Shown: piece by piece, positions 33,835-45,654 of the stretch
How positions within the stretch are numbered: position 1 is the stretch's first letter
How the letters are laid out: each line of letters begins with the position of its first letter
Assembly: GCA_024516035.1 (NCBI GenBank)
Contig: CM044955.1
Location: 10,838,318 to 10,902,317 of the forward strand
DNA: 64,000 nucleotides
Source of the DNA: Bactericera cockerelli
Taxonomy: Eukaryota; Arthropoda; Insecta; Hemiptera; Triozidae
Direction: 5' to 3'
The notes under the pieces: generated by a model
The model's input: the letters and a program-made list of their open reading frames with translations, nothing else
What the model was told of the DNA's origin: nothing
Databases searched by the model: none
Program-made: the position numbers and the translations under genes

Positions 33835-34093
33835 GTAGTCACCGTGGCAGAGTGATTTAGCGCGCTAAGCATTGCACGCACGGTAACCTGGGTTCGATCC
33901 CCGGCGGGGCAGGATTTTTTCTGCTCTGTACTTGGGTGGTCGGGGATACTCATACCTTGTGAGGAAAAATGAGTAGCTGCTTTAATGTGAGCAGCGACCA
34001 GTGGCGGAATTATAGGTAAAAATAAGATATTAGGATAATAAAGATATGCAAAAGTCCACAAAGATAATAACACAAAGAAACACATTTATTATT
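33835..34093 (+). repeat. tRNA-derived SINE (family F) with target duplication
   Basis: The head is GTAGTCACCGTGGCAGAGTG with GGGTTCGATCCCCGGC, followed by the family F body and an ATTATT-type tail. It is flanked by the direct repeat TTATCAACGTGATA (about 33821-33834 and 34094-34107), a clean 14-bp target duplication. Confidence 0.9.
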
Positions 34094-35756
34094 ATTATCA
34101 ACGTGATACAAAAAAACATCTTGTACAGTGGATGTACGAGTACATTGTATATCAATATATTGCGATATTTAACAAAAGTACTCTCACGCTTCTCTTCTTA
34201 GTACTTCTAATCAAATCCTATTAATTTGGAAATAAAAAAGTTGGTAGGTACCTAAAGGAGAAGTATCATAATAATCAATAATATAGTAGGTACCTTTGTT
34301 GTTTTTTGTTTAGTACAAATTAATTAAATTAAGTGATTATGTAGGTATAATGTACATATGACTAGATTATATAAGCGGTAATAATATTTATCTATTTTTT
34401 TCTTTCTTATTGCTTCTTTCATGACCAAAATTTTAAGCGAATCCTGTTTGTAGCAGTCAAATAAAAATAGTGTATAATACCTAAATAATACTAATGGCAT
34501 AATTCCACAGAATTCATACTGAGATATTTTGAAGTGCAGGTATCTACAGGGTGGACCAAAAAAACGTTTACACCCGTTAATGGTAGATAACTGACGACAT
34601 TTCCAGCCCGGATCTGTAATCCGTTTTTTCGGATTCGCCTTTATAACTGCACAAAGTGATTATTAGCAACTTTCCGAAAAAGTCCGACTTTGGCTTATTC
34701 TTCAGGTCAGAACTTTTTTCCTGTTTAAGATGAGTTGATTCTGAACAATTCTGCAGAAAGACAACAAAATTTCGATGTTTCTAGTTACACTACTTTACGG
34801 TTTGGTTTGTCATATTTTTTTACACCCGAACAGAAAAAAACACACGAAAAAACTTTTTTACTAAATAAAACACTCGACATTTGTCCGAACAAATTTTGGC
34901 ACAGACATGGGCAAGTTTGATAAAAGTTGGCGGCCGTCCCGAGGATGCTAAAAAATAATTTTACGATTTTTTATCACGTGATCTTCTGGGAAAAATTATT
35001 AGATGTTTGCCAAAAACTCTTCAAAAATCCTAAGAGTTTTCTAGCTGTAGTCTGTGTAAGGACGTCTTGTATTGTTTACAAAAATTGTTTAAGCTTTTTT
35101 TGAATACCGCGGTCTTACATGCCTTCATCAGCCAGTTTAGGAAAATTCAAGTGATAATTTTTCGTGCTTTTCAGATTATCAGTGGTGTTAGCTAGATGTA
35201 GTAGAGCTAAGATTGTTAGTAGCATGACCGAGGTTCAATTCTCGGCGGTCAATATTATTTTAATTATCAAAAAAATCTGATTGAATATTTTATTCATACC
35301 TGTATCTGACCTGTTGTAACACCAACAACTTATAGTTTTTTTGGGGGTAATACCATCTGTAAATTGAGTTATATCAGATACTATTGGTATCACAATACAC
35401 ATAATTATTATTCATGTAAGCCCCTGAGAGACTGCCTTGATAATGTAAGGATGGTTTTTCTTATGCTTCCCTACGAGAGAAAAAAACTAGCGAATTTTCA
35501 TAACGAAAATAGAGTTTATGAAATGAAGCCAGGTAAATATGTAGGTAGATTCTTCTATCATAAACAATACTAATTAAATAACAAATATTTACTGAGTGCC
35601 AACTCTTAATAAAAATCTTTTGAAAAAAAATAACAAGATAATATTTTGTAAAATTCATAAAATTTTGCAGTCTTTATTATGTTTTATACTATTTTGATAT
35701 AAATAAAAAGGTATTTAAAAAAACCATTTGTGTGTAGTTCAATGAGAAACGATTAG

Positions 35757-35880
35757 AAGCGCACGATTAGCTCAGTGGTAAGCTAGTCACTTGCTATGCG
35801 GAAGATCCCACCCCGGTCCGAATGCCAGAGCCAGCCAAAAATTCATGACTACAAAATAAAAAAGACTGTTGCCATTTTTT
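35757..35880 (+). repeat. SINE family B fragment inside the long-TIR element
   Basis: The head reads GCGCACGATTAGCTCAGTGG, with B-box-like CCCGGTCCGAATGCC and a short remnant of the body. It is shared with copy 1 (128-222). Confidence 0.7.
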
Positions 35881-35991
35881 ATTTGCCATAGTACACACTA
35901 TGTATTCTCCTCACACAAATTTTTGAAACCAATGGTGACTTTAGTACCTTAGTTCTAACTCAGAACTGTCCCTATACGTTCTACCTTCTTG

Positions 35992-36052
<61 letters not shown>
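35992..36052. repeat. (TC)n microsatellite
   Basis: About 30 uninterrupted TC units within the long-TIR element. Confidence 0.95.
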
Positions 36053-36056
<4 letters not shown>

Positions 36057-36067
36057 TCTCAAATCCT

Positions 36068-36310
36068 TCAGAGGAACTGTTGGAAGTGGCGTTCACCTTC
36101 CTGGATGCAAAGATTGAACCTCTTCATTATGTTCCGTCGAATGTTGCGGAAGATTCCAGGTTTTTCTGTCAGGTCATCGAATGCCAACAGGATTCTTGCT
36201 ACCAGATTCTGCTACTCTTGCGTCTCCACTGGTATTTCGTAAACTATGTTTTTCACGTGATCCCAAATGTTCCTGTTGGCAGCTCCATATGCTAAATGCA
36301 TATCTGCCAT
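36068..36310 (-). pseudogene. Decayed C-terminus of a Tc1/mariner-like transposase
   Basis: Read on the minus strand from 36310, the frame gives the pattern NIWDHVKNIVYEIPVE, then a TAG (36215-36213). It continues LVARILLAFDDLTE, then NIMKRFNLCIQEGERHFQQF, to a TGA at 36068-36070. The W-V-K spacing and the final CI...G.HF..F block match C-termini of DDE transposases in insect Tc1-like elements (from memory). The in-frame stop and absence of the catalytic domain show it is dead. It lies inside the complete long-TIR element, so it is likely the remnant of that element's own gene. Confidence 0.65.
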
Positions 36311-37309
36311 TGCAGCATCCGAATAATAATAATTATTATGTAACTTCTACTAAAAAAAATCAAGAAGTTTAAAGATAATATTTCATAGATTACAGAAAAA
36401 TATGCTTGCAAACTATCATCGAGAAACAAACAATCATTCATTTGACTGGCCTTTAATTAATTCCAAGGAAAATAATTATCAGACATAAATAGCTAATTAC
36501 TCTTTGATTACAAGACGACCCTACACGGTCAACACTTTTATGATTTTGAACATAATTTTTTGAGACTTACCTGGTTTGTTTTCCCAGAAGATCACGTGAT
36601 AAAAAATCGTAAAATTATTTTTTAGCATCCTTGGTTGGGTTGGCCGCCAACTTTTATCAAACTTGCCCGTGTCTGTGCCAAAATTTTCTCGGCCGAATCT
36701 TCAATGTTTCAAAGTGTAAAAAACTTACATGAGAATTTTTTTTCTATTCAGATGTCAAAAAAGATGCCAAACCAAACCGTAAAAAACAAAGTAGTGTAGC
36801 TAAAAACATCAAAATTTTGTTGGCTTTCTGCAGAATTGTTCAGAATCAACTCATCTTAAACAGGAAAAAAGTTCTGACCTGAAGAATAAGCCAAAGTCGG
36901 ACTTTTTCAGAAAGTTGCAAAAAATCACTTTGTGCAGTTATAAAGGCGAATCCGAAAAAACGGATCGCAGATCCGGGCTGGAAATGTCGTCAGTAATCTA
37001 CCATTAACGGGTGTAAACGTTTTTTTTGGTCCACCCTGTATAAGTAATGTAAGAGTAGCTTCATGTTGAACTAACCAACGTCCGCTTTTCAAAAGAAAAA
37101 GAAAGCAGGAAAGGAAAATGAATGAGCCAAAAGAGTGAAAGAGGATGTTAAAACCTCCCCACGTTAGTAACAACGAGTATAAGAGAGGTTTAATTAAATT
37201 TACTCTATTTTAGACACAAAAAACTTCATTTCTGAAAGGAAAAGGTTACGCAAACAAAGCTTAAAAGGCTGAGCACCCTTATGAAAACAAGGCAGATATA
37301 ACATTACTT

Positions 37310-37425
37310 CTCATAGCTCGCATATCCCGTAGTGTGCCTATCTTTTTCTTCTTTCTTATTGCCTGAATGTTGCCAGACTTCAGAATTTCTCATAGCTCGC
37401 ATATCCCGTAGTGTGCCCATCTTTT
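37310..37425. repeat. Direct repeat of about 37 bp, two copies
   Basis: TCTCATAGCTCGCATATCCC followed by GTAGTGTGCC occurs at about 37310 and again at about 37388, 78 bp apart. Confidence 0.85.
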
Positions 37426-38949
37426 TAGTCTCGTGTGAAACACAAAAGACTCCATGATGAGCTACAAAGTTATAATGCTACTGGAGGATGGCCATTTATT
37501 GTAATTTCTAAAATGAATTGATAAAATAAATTACAGAAAATGACTATTAATAAATACCTAAATGTCTTACCTAAAGGGCATTATGCTTACTACCTAAAGG
37601 GCATCCCATCTCTTCCACCGAACTATTTTTATGAACCATACAACGATATTTTAATAAAGTCTTTTTTTTTTGTAAAGGAATGAACTGAACATAGATTGAA
37701 CCACTTCTCTGCGCCTGCTGAGACCTATGCTATAGACTCTAAACATAATATAAAAGTTCCACGTTTTTGCCCTGAAGATGTATGGCTAAACTAAGACCCA
37801 CCAGTTCAGTAATCCCACACTGCACAGAGACTTAATCCTAAACACGGGCGTCCCTTCCGGCCAAAATGTGGCCCTATACCTCCCACGTGCTAGTAGCTGA
37901 CATTTTTCATTAACTATTCTCACCTCTTTCATCCTCGAAAATAGAATGACGGATAATTGATCGACCTTTCGTCAGAAATATTAGGAAAACTTGACTTTGG
38001 TATTTTAGTTCAAGGCATTAGCATCACCCTAGATCAAGTTTTGTTTTAGTAATTAGTTGGAAGAATGATCTTCAAGGACAGGTGAAGATAAAGTCAAAAA
38101 CATTTACTTCAGAGCCGAGTTGAATGTTTTGAAATTAGGTTCCATTAATACAACATCAATAAATATTTTTATGAGCGCCTTGTTACTTTTGATTATGCAA
38201 TGTGCAAAAAAGTATTCATTTACTTATGAAGATTTTTAACAATGCAAACCTTTTTCCTACAACTATCGAATTTCTTGTTGCCAGTTTAACCTACGAAACG
38301 ATAGCGGTCATGATTGAATTCCAATGTTCCGTGTTGGGGAGGAAAATAGTAGGGGTATTTATAATGAAAATAAATATTATAATGAATATAAATAATTATT
38401 ATTATAATAAAAAAAGTAAAAAATATGAAAAAACTTGAAATCGGAGCAAAAAAATATATATTTTTTCTACAAAAACGAACACAATACTTCCGATTGCTCA
38501 TATTAGAAATTTCTCGGAAGTAAAATAATCGAAAAACTCGTGACATGATGATTGAAGAGTTTGAGTCGAACTTATGTATACTTTGAGCAAAACTCAAAAT
38601 ACCAAAGGTGAAATTTTCCCTCTTAAGTTGCAAGATTAGAGAGAATGGAACCGGAAGAGGAGGAAGGGAAAGGATTTAAAATTTCCAGTTACTTTTCTTC
38701 CTCTTGTTTCGGAGTGAATAGAAATAATTGTTCCAGGAATTCGTGTGAAAAGATTCGAGTTACAGGAGCGAGGGGGGTGGTGACGTAGCTTTCGTAGTTG
38801 TGTCAAGTGGAATTCAATCCTTGTAGTGTGTAGAGTTGTGGAGCGAAAAATATTCATGCATTGAGTTATGTTTACAAATATTTTTTCCGTAAAGAACTAG
38901 CTCCATACCAGCACTTGGGAGAAAATGTACAGAAAATGTTCAACATTTA
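37426..38949. other. Intergenic; one degenerate family A piece
   Basis: At 37555-37622 a family A core is disturbed by an internal duplication (ACCTAAAGGGCAT twice). Otherwise AT-rich with no supported gene. A block near 38460-38530 weakly resembles 33210-33270 (AACACAATACTTCCG versus AACACAACACTTCCG), perhaps an old repeat. Confidence 0.4.
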
Positions 38950-39032
38950 TAATAAAAACTCTTTATTGACAAGAATAATATTGACAAAGGGCGTGATTAT
39001 TGCCTGAGGCAATCTCTGCCGTCAAACCCAAC
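38950..39032 (-). repeat. Family A retroposon, short
   Basis: AAAAACTCTTTATTGACAAG, then AAAGGGCGTGATTATTGCCT and GGCAATCTCTGCCGTCAAAC, with most of the middle missing. Confidence 0.6.
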
Positions 39033-39284
39033 ATTTGGTAGAAATCTGAATTTTTTCGGAATTGGCATTCCATGGATATTGATTAAGTGCGTAGATTTTT
39101 TAAAGTAGGTATATGTAGATATAATCCTGTTTCATAATTTGGTCCTAATTCACAAAAATTAAATATATTGGAAACAGTTTTGGCTCATTCTCGTTATAAC
39201 ACAAAAGAGCAATACTACAAAATGTTGAAGAAACTGATTCAAAAATAAATATCTACTGTTTCAAAATCTTTTGACACGTCATCT

Positions 39285-39466
39285 ATTTTATTTATTTATT
39301 TACACTTTATTAATTGGACATACTATATACAACACAAATAATTACAAATTGAAATACAATATAAGAGAAGAAAAAATAAAGAAAAAATAAATAAATATAT
39401 ATACAGAATATATGTCCTCACTAAAGGGCGGGGTAATTGCCTTTGGCAATCTCTTCCACCCAACCT
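39285..39466 (-). repeat. Family A retroposon, A2 subtype
   Basis: ACACTTTATTAATTGGACAT at the tail side and AAAGGGCGGGGTAATTGCCT then CTCTTCCACCCAACC at the head side. It is close to the copy at 63676-63865, and the two define a subtype. Confidence 0.85.
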
Positions 39467-39701
39467 AATCTATTGACAAACCCCGACTAGGAAGAGCGTC
39501 TGAGTCCTACAACAGCTACTCTTCCAACTAATAATAGAGTCCTAGCAAAATATGTGGAGTATTTTTCCTAATTCCAATAAGTTAAAAATAATTAAACCCA
39601 TAATTCAAAATTAGGAACCTTCCAACAGAAACAGTAGACACGAGGAAGTTGTGCTTTGTAGAATGAGAATCGGCCACACACACGGCATACTGAAGTTGGT
39701 A

Positions 39702-39913
39702 TTATAATAATAATAATACTCTTTAGTGGAAGGTAACCACCAGGCGAGGTTAATGCTCAAAGCATTTTCTACCACATAACCCTCAGTCTTCATTATGTGG
39801 TCACAAACTCAAATTAATGAGATAAATGCATGCACTGGGTGGGGCTCGAACCAACGGATCCCTACGCTACCTGGATTACCAAACTAGCGCGTTAACCAGT
39901 TGACTACCAGTGC
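39702..39913 (-). repeat. tRNA-derived SINE (family D)
   Basis: It carries the full head complement (GCTCGAACCAACGGATCCCT, then CAGTTGACTACCAGTGC) and the body GTAACCACCAGGCGAGGTTA, with an (AAT)n tail at the left. It is preceded by ATACTGAAGTTGGTATTATA, as is the copy at 27158. Confidence 0.9.
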
Positions 39914-40024
39914 AAATTATTACAGATCCACTAGTGTTGAAATAAAGAAACAGGTAGCCAAATATATCGCCAGCTATTAACTGAACCGTTCTAGCAATAA
40001 TGTTCTAGGGTCAAGAAAATGAGA

Positions 40025-40287
40025 TTTTTTTTTTTTTAAGTGGGGTTTAACGTCGCTTTCAACTGCCATGGTCATATCACGACGGGGGTTTTACCCTCCA
40101 TTCGCAGGAAACTCACAAACCTGCTACTCACATTGACCTCACCCAGCCTGAGTGGGGCCGGGAAAAGCCAGCGTCACGAGAATTAGAATTTGAATGGTCA
40201 CCCATCCAAGTCTTAACCTCGCTGGATGTCGCTTAACTTCGGTGTTCTGAAGGGAACCGGTGTATTCAACATGCCATCGACGCTGGC
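40025..40287 (-). repeat. 5S-rRNA-derived SINE, copy 2
   Basis: Full length with the 5S A- and C-box blocks as in copy 1 and a 13-A tail on the minus strand. The flanks share AAAATGAGATTTT on both sides, a target duplication of about 12 bp. Confidence 0.93.
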
Positions 40288-40659
40288 TAAAATGAGATTT
40301 TAAACTGCAAGGAAGCGTTGTGCAATGAGCATATGATGGGTATTAATTTCTCGTATTGTACGTCAAGTGTTTCTACATGTTTTGCATACCAAAGCTCACT
40401 TCTACACGTGATCTTATCTGAGAGCGATTCTGTCTTCTACCCAATCAATACAGGGTGATTCAAGATTTATAAAAAAAAAATCATTTACAAATTAAAAGCT
40501 GTCGTTGGCACATAAATTGAAAAAGTTTTTACGAGTTGTTGATAGACCGACTTTACTCAGCAGCTCGATCATGAGGTCAGAAAATAATTAACCTTGAGGA
40601 AGTTTGAAGTGTAGTGAATTTTGGTAGAGTAGAGTCAAGTCACTGTTGAAACACACTTA

Positions 40660-40715
40660 TTATAAAAATAATGATTATAATAATATCGCCTTATTTATAC
40701 TACCCGATTAAAACT
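40660..40715 (-). repeat. SINE family G tail fragment
   Basis: ATAATATCGCCTTATTTATA followed by CTACCCGATTAAAACTTATG matches the tail end of family G. Confidence 0.6.
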
Positions 40716-40796
40716 TATGAGTCTCATATTTAAATTGAAGTCAGGATTCATTATGGACCAATTTATTGCCAGAAGATTAAAAGCTTGAATTTTTTA

Positions 40797-40972
40797 TTAT
40801 TAATAATAATAATAACACTCTTTAGTGGAAGGTAACCACCAAGCGAGGTCAATGCTCAAAGCATTTTCTACCAAACTCAAATTAATGAGGAAATTTTCTT
40901 GCACTGGGTGGGATTCGAACCAACGGATCCCTACGCTAACCAATTGACGTTAACCACTTGACTACACGTGCA
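40797..40972 (-). repeat. tRNA-derived SINE (family D), internal deletion
   Basis: It has the head complement GGGATTCGAACCAACGGATC and the body GGTAACCACCAAGCGAGGTC. Part of the body between ATTTTCTACCA and AACTCAAATT is missing. Confidence 0.85.
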
Positions 40973-41039
40973 CAGTGCACGTTTATTAATATACTATTTT
41001 TTTTCGGGGTTGACCGCAGATTGGACATTTTGACCGCAG

Positions 41040-41165
41040 TTCGGTAACTCCGATCCTCCCATTTGGGATTTTTACCACATAATAATGTGTACTGCTGGAA
41101 TAATGGGACTTTAAAATTGTCCCATTCGGACAGTATAAATAAGGCGATATTATTATTATTATTAT
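41040..41165 (+). repeat. SINE family G, 3' part
   Basis: CCCATTTGGGATTTTTACCA, CTGCTGGAATAATGGGACTT and CAGTATAAATAAGGCGATAT are followed by an (ATT)n tail. The tRNA-like head is absent. Confidence 0.75.
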
Positions 41166-41739
41166 TTGCCTATTGTGTGCCATTGAAAATAGCATACAGT
41201 AGAATAACTCTCTCAGGTTCACCCTGTATAGGGGGCAGAGACGTGCCGAAACATTTCTGGTGAAAGAAGGGAGAAACACCACTCCCTCTCTATCTTCTTC
41301 CTATTTCCTTGGGGAAATTTAAGATTTCGGAAGCCCTAATGAGATGGTAGGAGAGAGATAGAAGAGGGGAAAGAAAGTGGGGTGGGAGGAAAGTTAGGGA
41401 GAGACAATTGAATTGAATCGAATTGTATTTATTTGTGAGAATATAAAAAAATATACTAAGAAATACTTCCAAAAATTTCCAATTTGAAACGACAGTTTGA
41501 TAAAAACAAAACATTATTATTGTAAATATTTTCGAGTCCCTTCAGTGTTCTTTTGTTTTTGTCGTATTTACTATGTCCCGTGTCACCCACTAAGTTCTAT
41601 CCTCACTGGACGTTATTTTGGTAATCTTACAAAACTGATGTATTCAACCATTGACATTGTCGGCCCTGTTTATTCATCTGATTGATTTTGTCTCCCCTCC
41701 CACCTCACCCTCTACTTCAGTTTTATTTATGCCAACTCG

Positions 41740-41776
<37 letters not shown>

Positions 41777-42420
41777 CTCTCTGCTTCTTTCTGGATCTGT
41801 TCCCATTTCTTTATTATTTTTAAGCCTAGCGTTCCTTATTCTCCTTCTTCTCCAGTAAGATTTCTGCTCTTTCTCACTTCATTGTCTTGTTGGAATAAAC
41901 TTTCTGGTTTTCTCACTTCTCTTTAGGAATGAACATTTTTCTTTTTTGAGAGAGATGACAGAATTTTTGTGATTTTTTTTTATTATTTCTGAGAGGTGCT
42001 CTAAAATCTATAGACAAACACTGGATTTACTTTCACCCTATTGAACAGTGAGGATACTGTGATGTGGACAACTTTGCGTCATTCCCACTAAAAACCACAT
42101 CTCTCTCTTGAAATATAATATTATGATCCCGGAACCGTTCAAAACGTCACATCAGGAAGAGATGACAGATGAGCATGTTACAATGAATTCGTTGCGGTGA
42201 AGCTATCGCCTCTCTACAATGTTTGTGGGACTGCGGCTATCACAAAAGTACTATGAGTCTTCATCACTTTTATAATATTATGTACTTCAATTTATTTTCA
42301 ATCATGAAATACAGTAACAGGTATTAGCTGTATTACACTGTCGTACAAGTATCTACTCATTTCTCCTCACAAGGTATGAGAGGACTATGAACAGTGAAGT
42401 TCACTTTAGAAAATATATCA
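41166..42420. other. Intergenic; (TC)n tract
   Basis: A (TC)n tract lies at about 41741-41777. Open frames here are low-complexity or random, and no gene is supported. Confidence 0.5.
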
Positions 42421-42423
42421 TCC

Positions 42424-42491
42424 AGGTGGGATTCGAACCCAGAATATCGCGCGTGCAAGCCAGGTGCGGTACCCACCTGGCCATGCCTACG
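42424..42491 (-). repeat. tRNA-like SINE head (family H)
   Basis: On the minus strand: GTAGGCATGGCCAGGTGGGT, then GCACGCGCGATATTCTGGG and GGTTCGAATCCCACCT as B box. It has a tRNA-like shape but no matching acceptor stem could be confirmed, so it is treated as a SINE head. Confidence 0.55.
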
Positions 42492-43010
42492 TGATGAATT
42501 TTCCTGATATTTAATTTTAAATTATTTTGGAGGATATTAAAAAAAAAATGAGACATACACAATAACTAACAGCTCATGAAGTTGATACAATGGTCTAAAT
42601 CAAAGTTAATTTATTTGCTTGGATACAATAATAAAAAACATTTATGCTTATGTATTAACGTATACTGTAATAGAGTCTGTGCACATTATATTGTACTATA
42701 CATATAGTTTGTAGTACACATGTGATATACAATATGCCAACATTATACAAATATATACATATGATGTACATGGGGGGGGGGAGGAAACTTTTTCAACACC
42801 TTGGTTTCATTTTTCCTCCTAAACTTTCAACACGAACTTGAGCATTTCATTATACACAAGTTCGCGGGAGGGTGCGAGAAAGACAGAGTCTCATATGTTT
42901 AAAAAACTTCATCTCCCGTGTCACATGCTTTTAGCAGAAAGATCAAGTTCATAATAATAAGAAATGAGAGTTTCAAAATTGAAACTCACTCGTAAAACAT
43001 TTTTAAGTTT

Positions 43011-43048
<38 letters not shown>

Positions 43049-43781
43049 CAAACTTTTATTTATTTTCACGTTGTTTCATAAACTTTTAAATTGCGAACGT
43101 ATTATTTTCCACGAATAAAAAAATGAAATATCCTTTGGCTATGATATCTATATTTTCGAACTCATAAATCTCTTAGCGTTTAGATTGGAGTGTCTTATAT
43201 TTCAGGGAAAAAATCAGTGTATTGTATTATCATATTTAATATGAAATTGAAATAGCTCCAGAAAAAGAGCGTTTTAGTTCTTTTAATTCTCATCATCTCA
43301 TCATTTTACAATCAATTTTTATTTAATATTTTAAAACAAATTACTCATGTGTCTCAGTTTATGCTGTATCGAAATTAATAATATTTTTAAGTAAAACTCC
43401 TTTCTTAATAATTGTACTAATTATATTGCATGGTGTTCCTTTAGAAACTGTATTATTATCATGATAACAAATAAAATGTGTGGTTCTTTTTGGCTATTGA
43501 AATTTGGTTCAAATTAAAATAAAATGGGTAGAAAAGAGAGACTCAAATCAAATAAAAAATACCCCTAATTTGAGTTTTATACTCTGGTTAGGGAGGTCTC
43601 AGTCCAATAGGACTGATTTTGTTATTTTCCAACATTGTATATTTTAAGATTAATTTTATTACATTATTTGTAACAAATAAAGACTAAAATAAAAATAAAA
43701 TGAATTCTCATCATCTAGCAAAAGAAATATAATTAAATAAATAGATAAGAACTGATAAAAATGATGGCCATATTGCAGCCC
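42492..43781. other. AT-rich intergenic sequence with long T run
   Basis: A T31 run lies at 43013-43043, probably the tail of an unrecognised minus-strand retro-insertion. Otherwise no gene or repeat family was identified. Confidence 0.45.
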
Positions 43782-44051
43782 TTTTTTTTTTTTTTTTTTT
43801 TAAGTGGGGTTTAACGTCGCTTTCAACTGCCATGGTCATATCACGACGGGGGTTTTACCCTCCATTCGCAGGAAACTCACAAACCTGCTACTCACATTGA
43901 CCTCACCCAGCTTGAGTGGGGCCGGGAAAAGCCAGCGTCACGAGAATTAGAATTTGAATGGTCACCCATCCAAGTCTTAACCTCGCTGGATGTCGCTTAA
44001 CTTCGGTGTTCTGAAGGGAACCGGTGTATTCAACATGCCATCGACGCTGGC
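43782..44051 (-). repeat. 5S-rRNA-derived SINE, copy 3
   Basis: Nearly identical to copies 2 and 4. A 20-nt A tail (minus strand) is at the left, and both flanks carry TTGCAGCCC, a short target duplication. Confidence 0.93.
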
Positions 44052-44582
44052 TTTTTGCAGCCCTTTTAAACTATTAAATTAGTTTCTCAATTATCGCAAG
44101 ATTATTTTCCTTAGGGAGATCGAAAAGTCTCCATTTTAGGTGTGCTGTACATATACATACATTAAAAACCTACAATGTAGGTCCCATGTTCTGTTCCATG
44201 CATTTCATCCCAGTATATGGATTAACAAAACATGCATGTGTAGTTGTGTGCATAGGTGTGACTGAATAAAATCTCCATTATGAATAATTTCATCCCTTAG
44301 ACATGCATTTTGATATTAGATAATTAAATCACGTCTCCGCTTATCTCCTAGTTTGAACTTAACACAACTCAAGTCGTTTATTCTATTTCTCTCCTTTGAA
44401 GCAAAATGAATTTTCACACATCCATACCTCCCTGAAAATCCTTGGAGATTATTTAAGAAAATTTAAATAAACTATTAAATTAGAGAATTTCGTTTGGATT
44501 CTATATCTGAGAGTTTCTCGTGTATGCATCTTAAGAGATTCACACTAATGGAATTACTTTGTACTCTTCGTAGAACAAAATG

Positions 44583-44849
44583 TTTTTTTTTTTTTTTTTA
44601 AGTGGGGTTTAACGTCGCTTTCAACTGCCATGGTCATATCACGACGGGGGTTTTACCCTCCATTCGCAGGAAACTCACAAACCTGCTACTCACATTGACC
44701 TCACCCAGCCTGAGTGGGGCCGGGAAAAGCCAGCGTCACGAGAATTAGAATTTGAATGGTCACCCATCCAAGTCTTAACCTCGCTGGATGTCGCTTAACT
44801 TCGGTGTTCTGAAGGGAACCGGTGTATTCAACATGCCATGGACGCTGGC
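44583..44849 (-). repeat. 5S-rRNA-derived SINE, copy 4
   Basis: Nearly identical to copies 2 and 3, with one visible change near its 5' end (CCATGGACG for CCATCGACG on the plus strand). Both flanks carry TAGAACAAAATGT, a 13-bp target duplication. Confidence 0.93.
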
Positions 44850-45063
44850 TAGAACAAAATGTAATTAAAGATAGAAACTTTTAATGGTCATCCGAACATT
44901 TACATAAACGAACAAGAAGTTATAAACTCTAAATTCAAAATCTCATTAATTATTTGGGATTAACAAACAAATCCGCTTCGATGGATAAATCCTAACATTT
45001 AGCAAGAGTCTTAATGCTCGTACAAAAGCGCTTGGCTGCCAGCATCTCCTACTTTTTTTAAAT

Positions 45064-45372
45064 AATTTCTTTAAAGTATGTATGTATGATTTTATTTGTG
45101 GTGAAGCACAAGGCCTCTTCACAATTTTTGTGGGTAGCGCAACATTACTAAGAGCCTCCTTCACATTTCGAATTATTCAGAAAAATTCCTTCCCCGCTGG
45201 TGATCGAACTCCCCTTTCTCAACACAGTTTTTTTTTAACTTTGAGAAAGGGTACCATTCAATCATTTTAAAATCTGTATCTTATTATAATTGTAATAAAT
45301 AAATGGAAAATTTAAAAAAAAAAAAAAAAAATGCCTAGCGCGTTAACTCATTCTGCCACGGTGACTACTTGG
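45064..45372 (-). repeat. tRNA-derived SINE (family F)
   Basis: On the minus strand it ends with the family F head (reverse of CTAGCGCGTTAACTCATTCT then GCCACGGTGACTACT). Its left part has the tail GATTTTATTTGTGGTGAAGC. An A18 run (45313-45330) lies inside. A flanking segment of about 50 bp (CTTGGCT..CAGCATCTCCTA to TTTCTTTAAAGTAT) occurs on both sides. Confidence 0.75.
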
Positions 45373-45416
45373 CTACTAGCATCTCCTAATTATTTAAAGT
45401 AATTTCTTTAAAGTAT

Positions 45417-45650
45417 AAGACCAGACAGGGGTTTTACCCTCCATATACTCGAGACTCACAAACCAGCTACTAACAACTCATCCAACCCACATTGACTAGC
45501 AACTAACAATGGGCCAGGAAAAGCCAGCAACACCAAGGATCAAATGTCCATGGTCACCTATCTAAGTATAAATGGTCACCCATCGCTGAACGTTGCTTAA
45601 CTTCAATGACAGAGCGAGAACTCATGTATTCAACGTGCCATCGACGTGGA
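45417..45650 (-). repeat. 5S-rRNA-derived SINE, old diverged copy
   Basis: It has recognisable blocks GGGGTTTTACCCTCCAT, ACTCACAAACC and ATGGTCACCCATC, and ends GTATTCAACGTGCCATCGAC. There are many substitutions and an internal duplication of the GGTCACC block. Confidence 0.75.
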
Positions 45651-45654
45651 CATA

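Larger units (their letters stand above)
34547..37038. mobile_element. Long-TIR DNA transposon, complete copy 2
   Basis: The ends CAGGGTGGACC and GGTCCACCCTG are each flanked by TA. The inverted arms are about 450 bp (34547-34990 and about 36586-37038), including TTTACACCCGTTAATGGTAG near the tips. Inside lie a SINE fragment, a (TC)n tract and a decayed minus-strand transposase tail. The copy at 1-1412 shares the left half, including the SINE. It cannot make a transposase itself. Confidence 0.85.

Noticed and set aside
21819..44849. 5S rRNA genes on the minus strand
   Set aside because: Only the promoter-containing part matches 5S; the 3' part is a SINE body with an A tail and target duplications.
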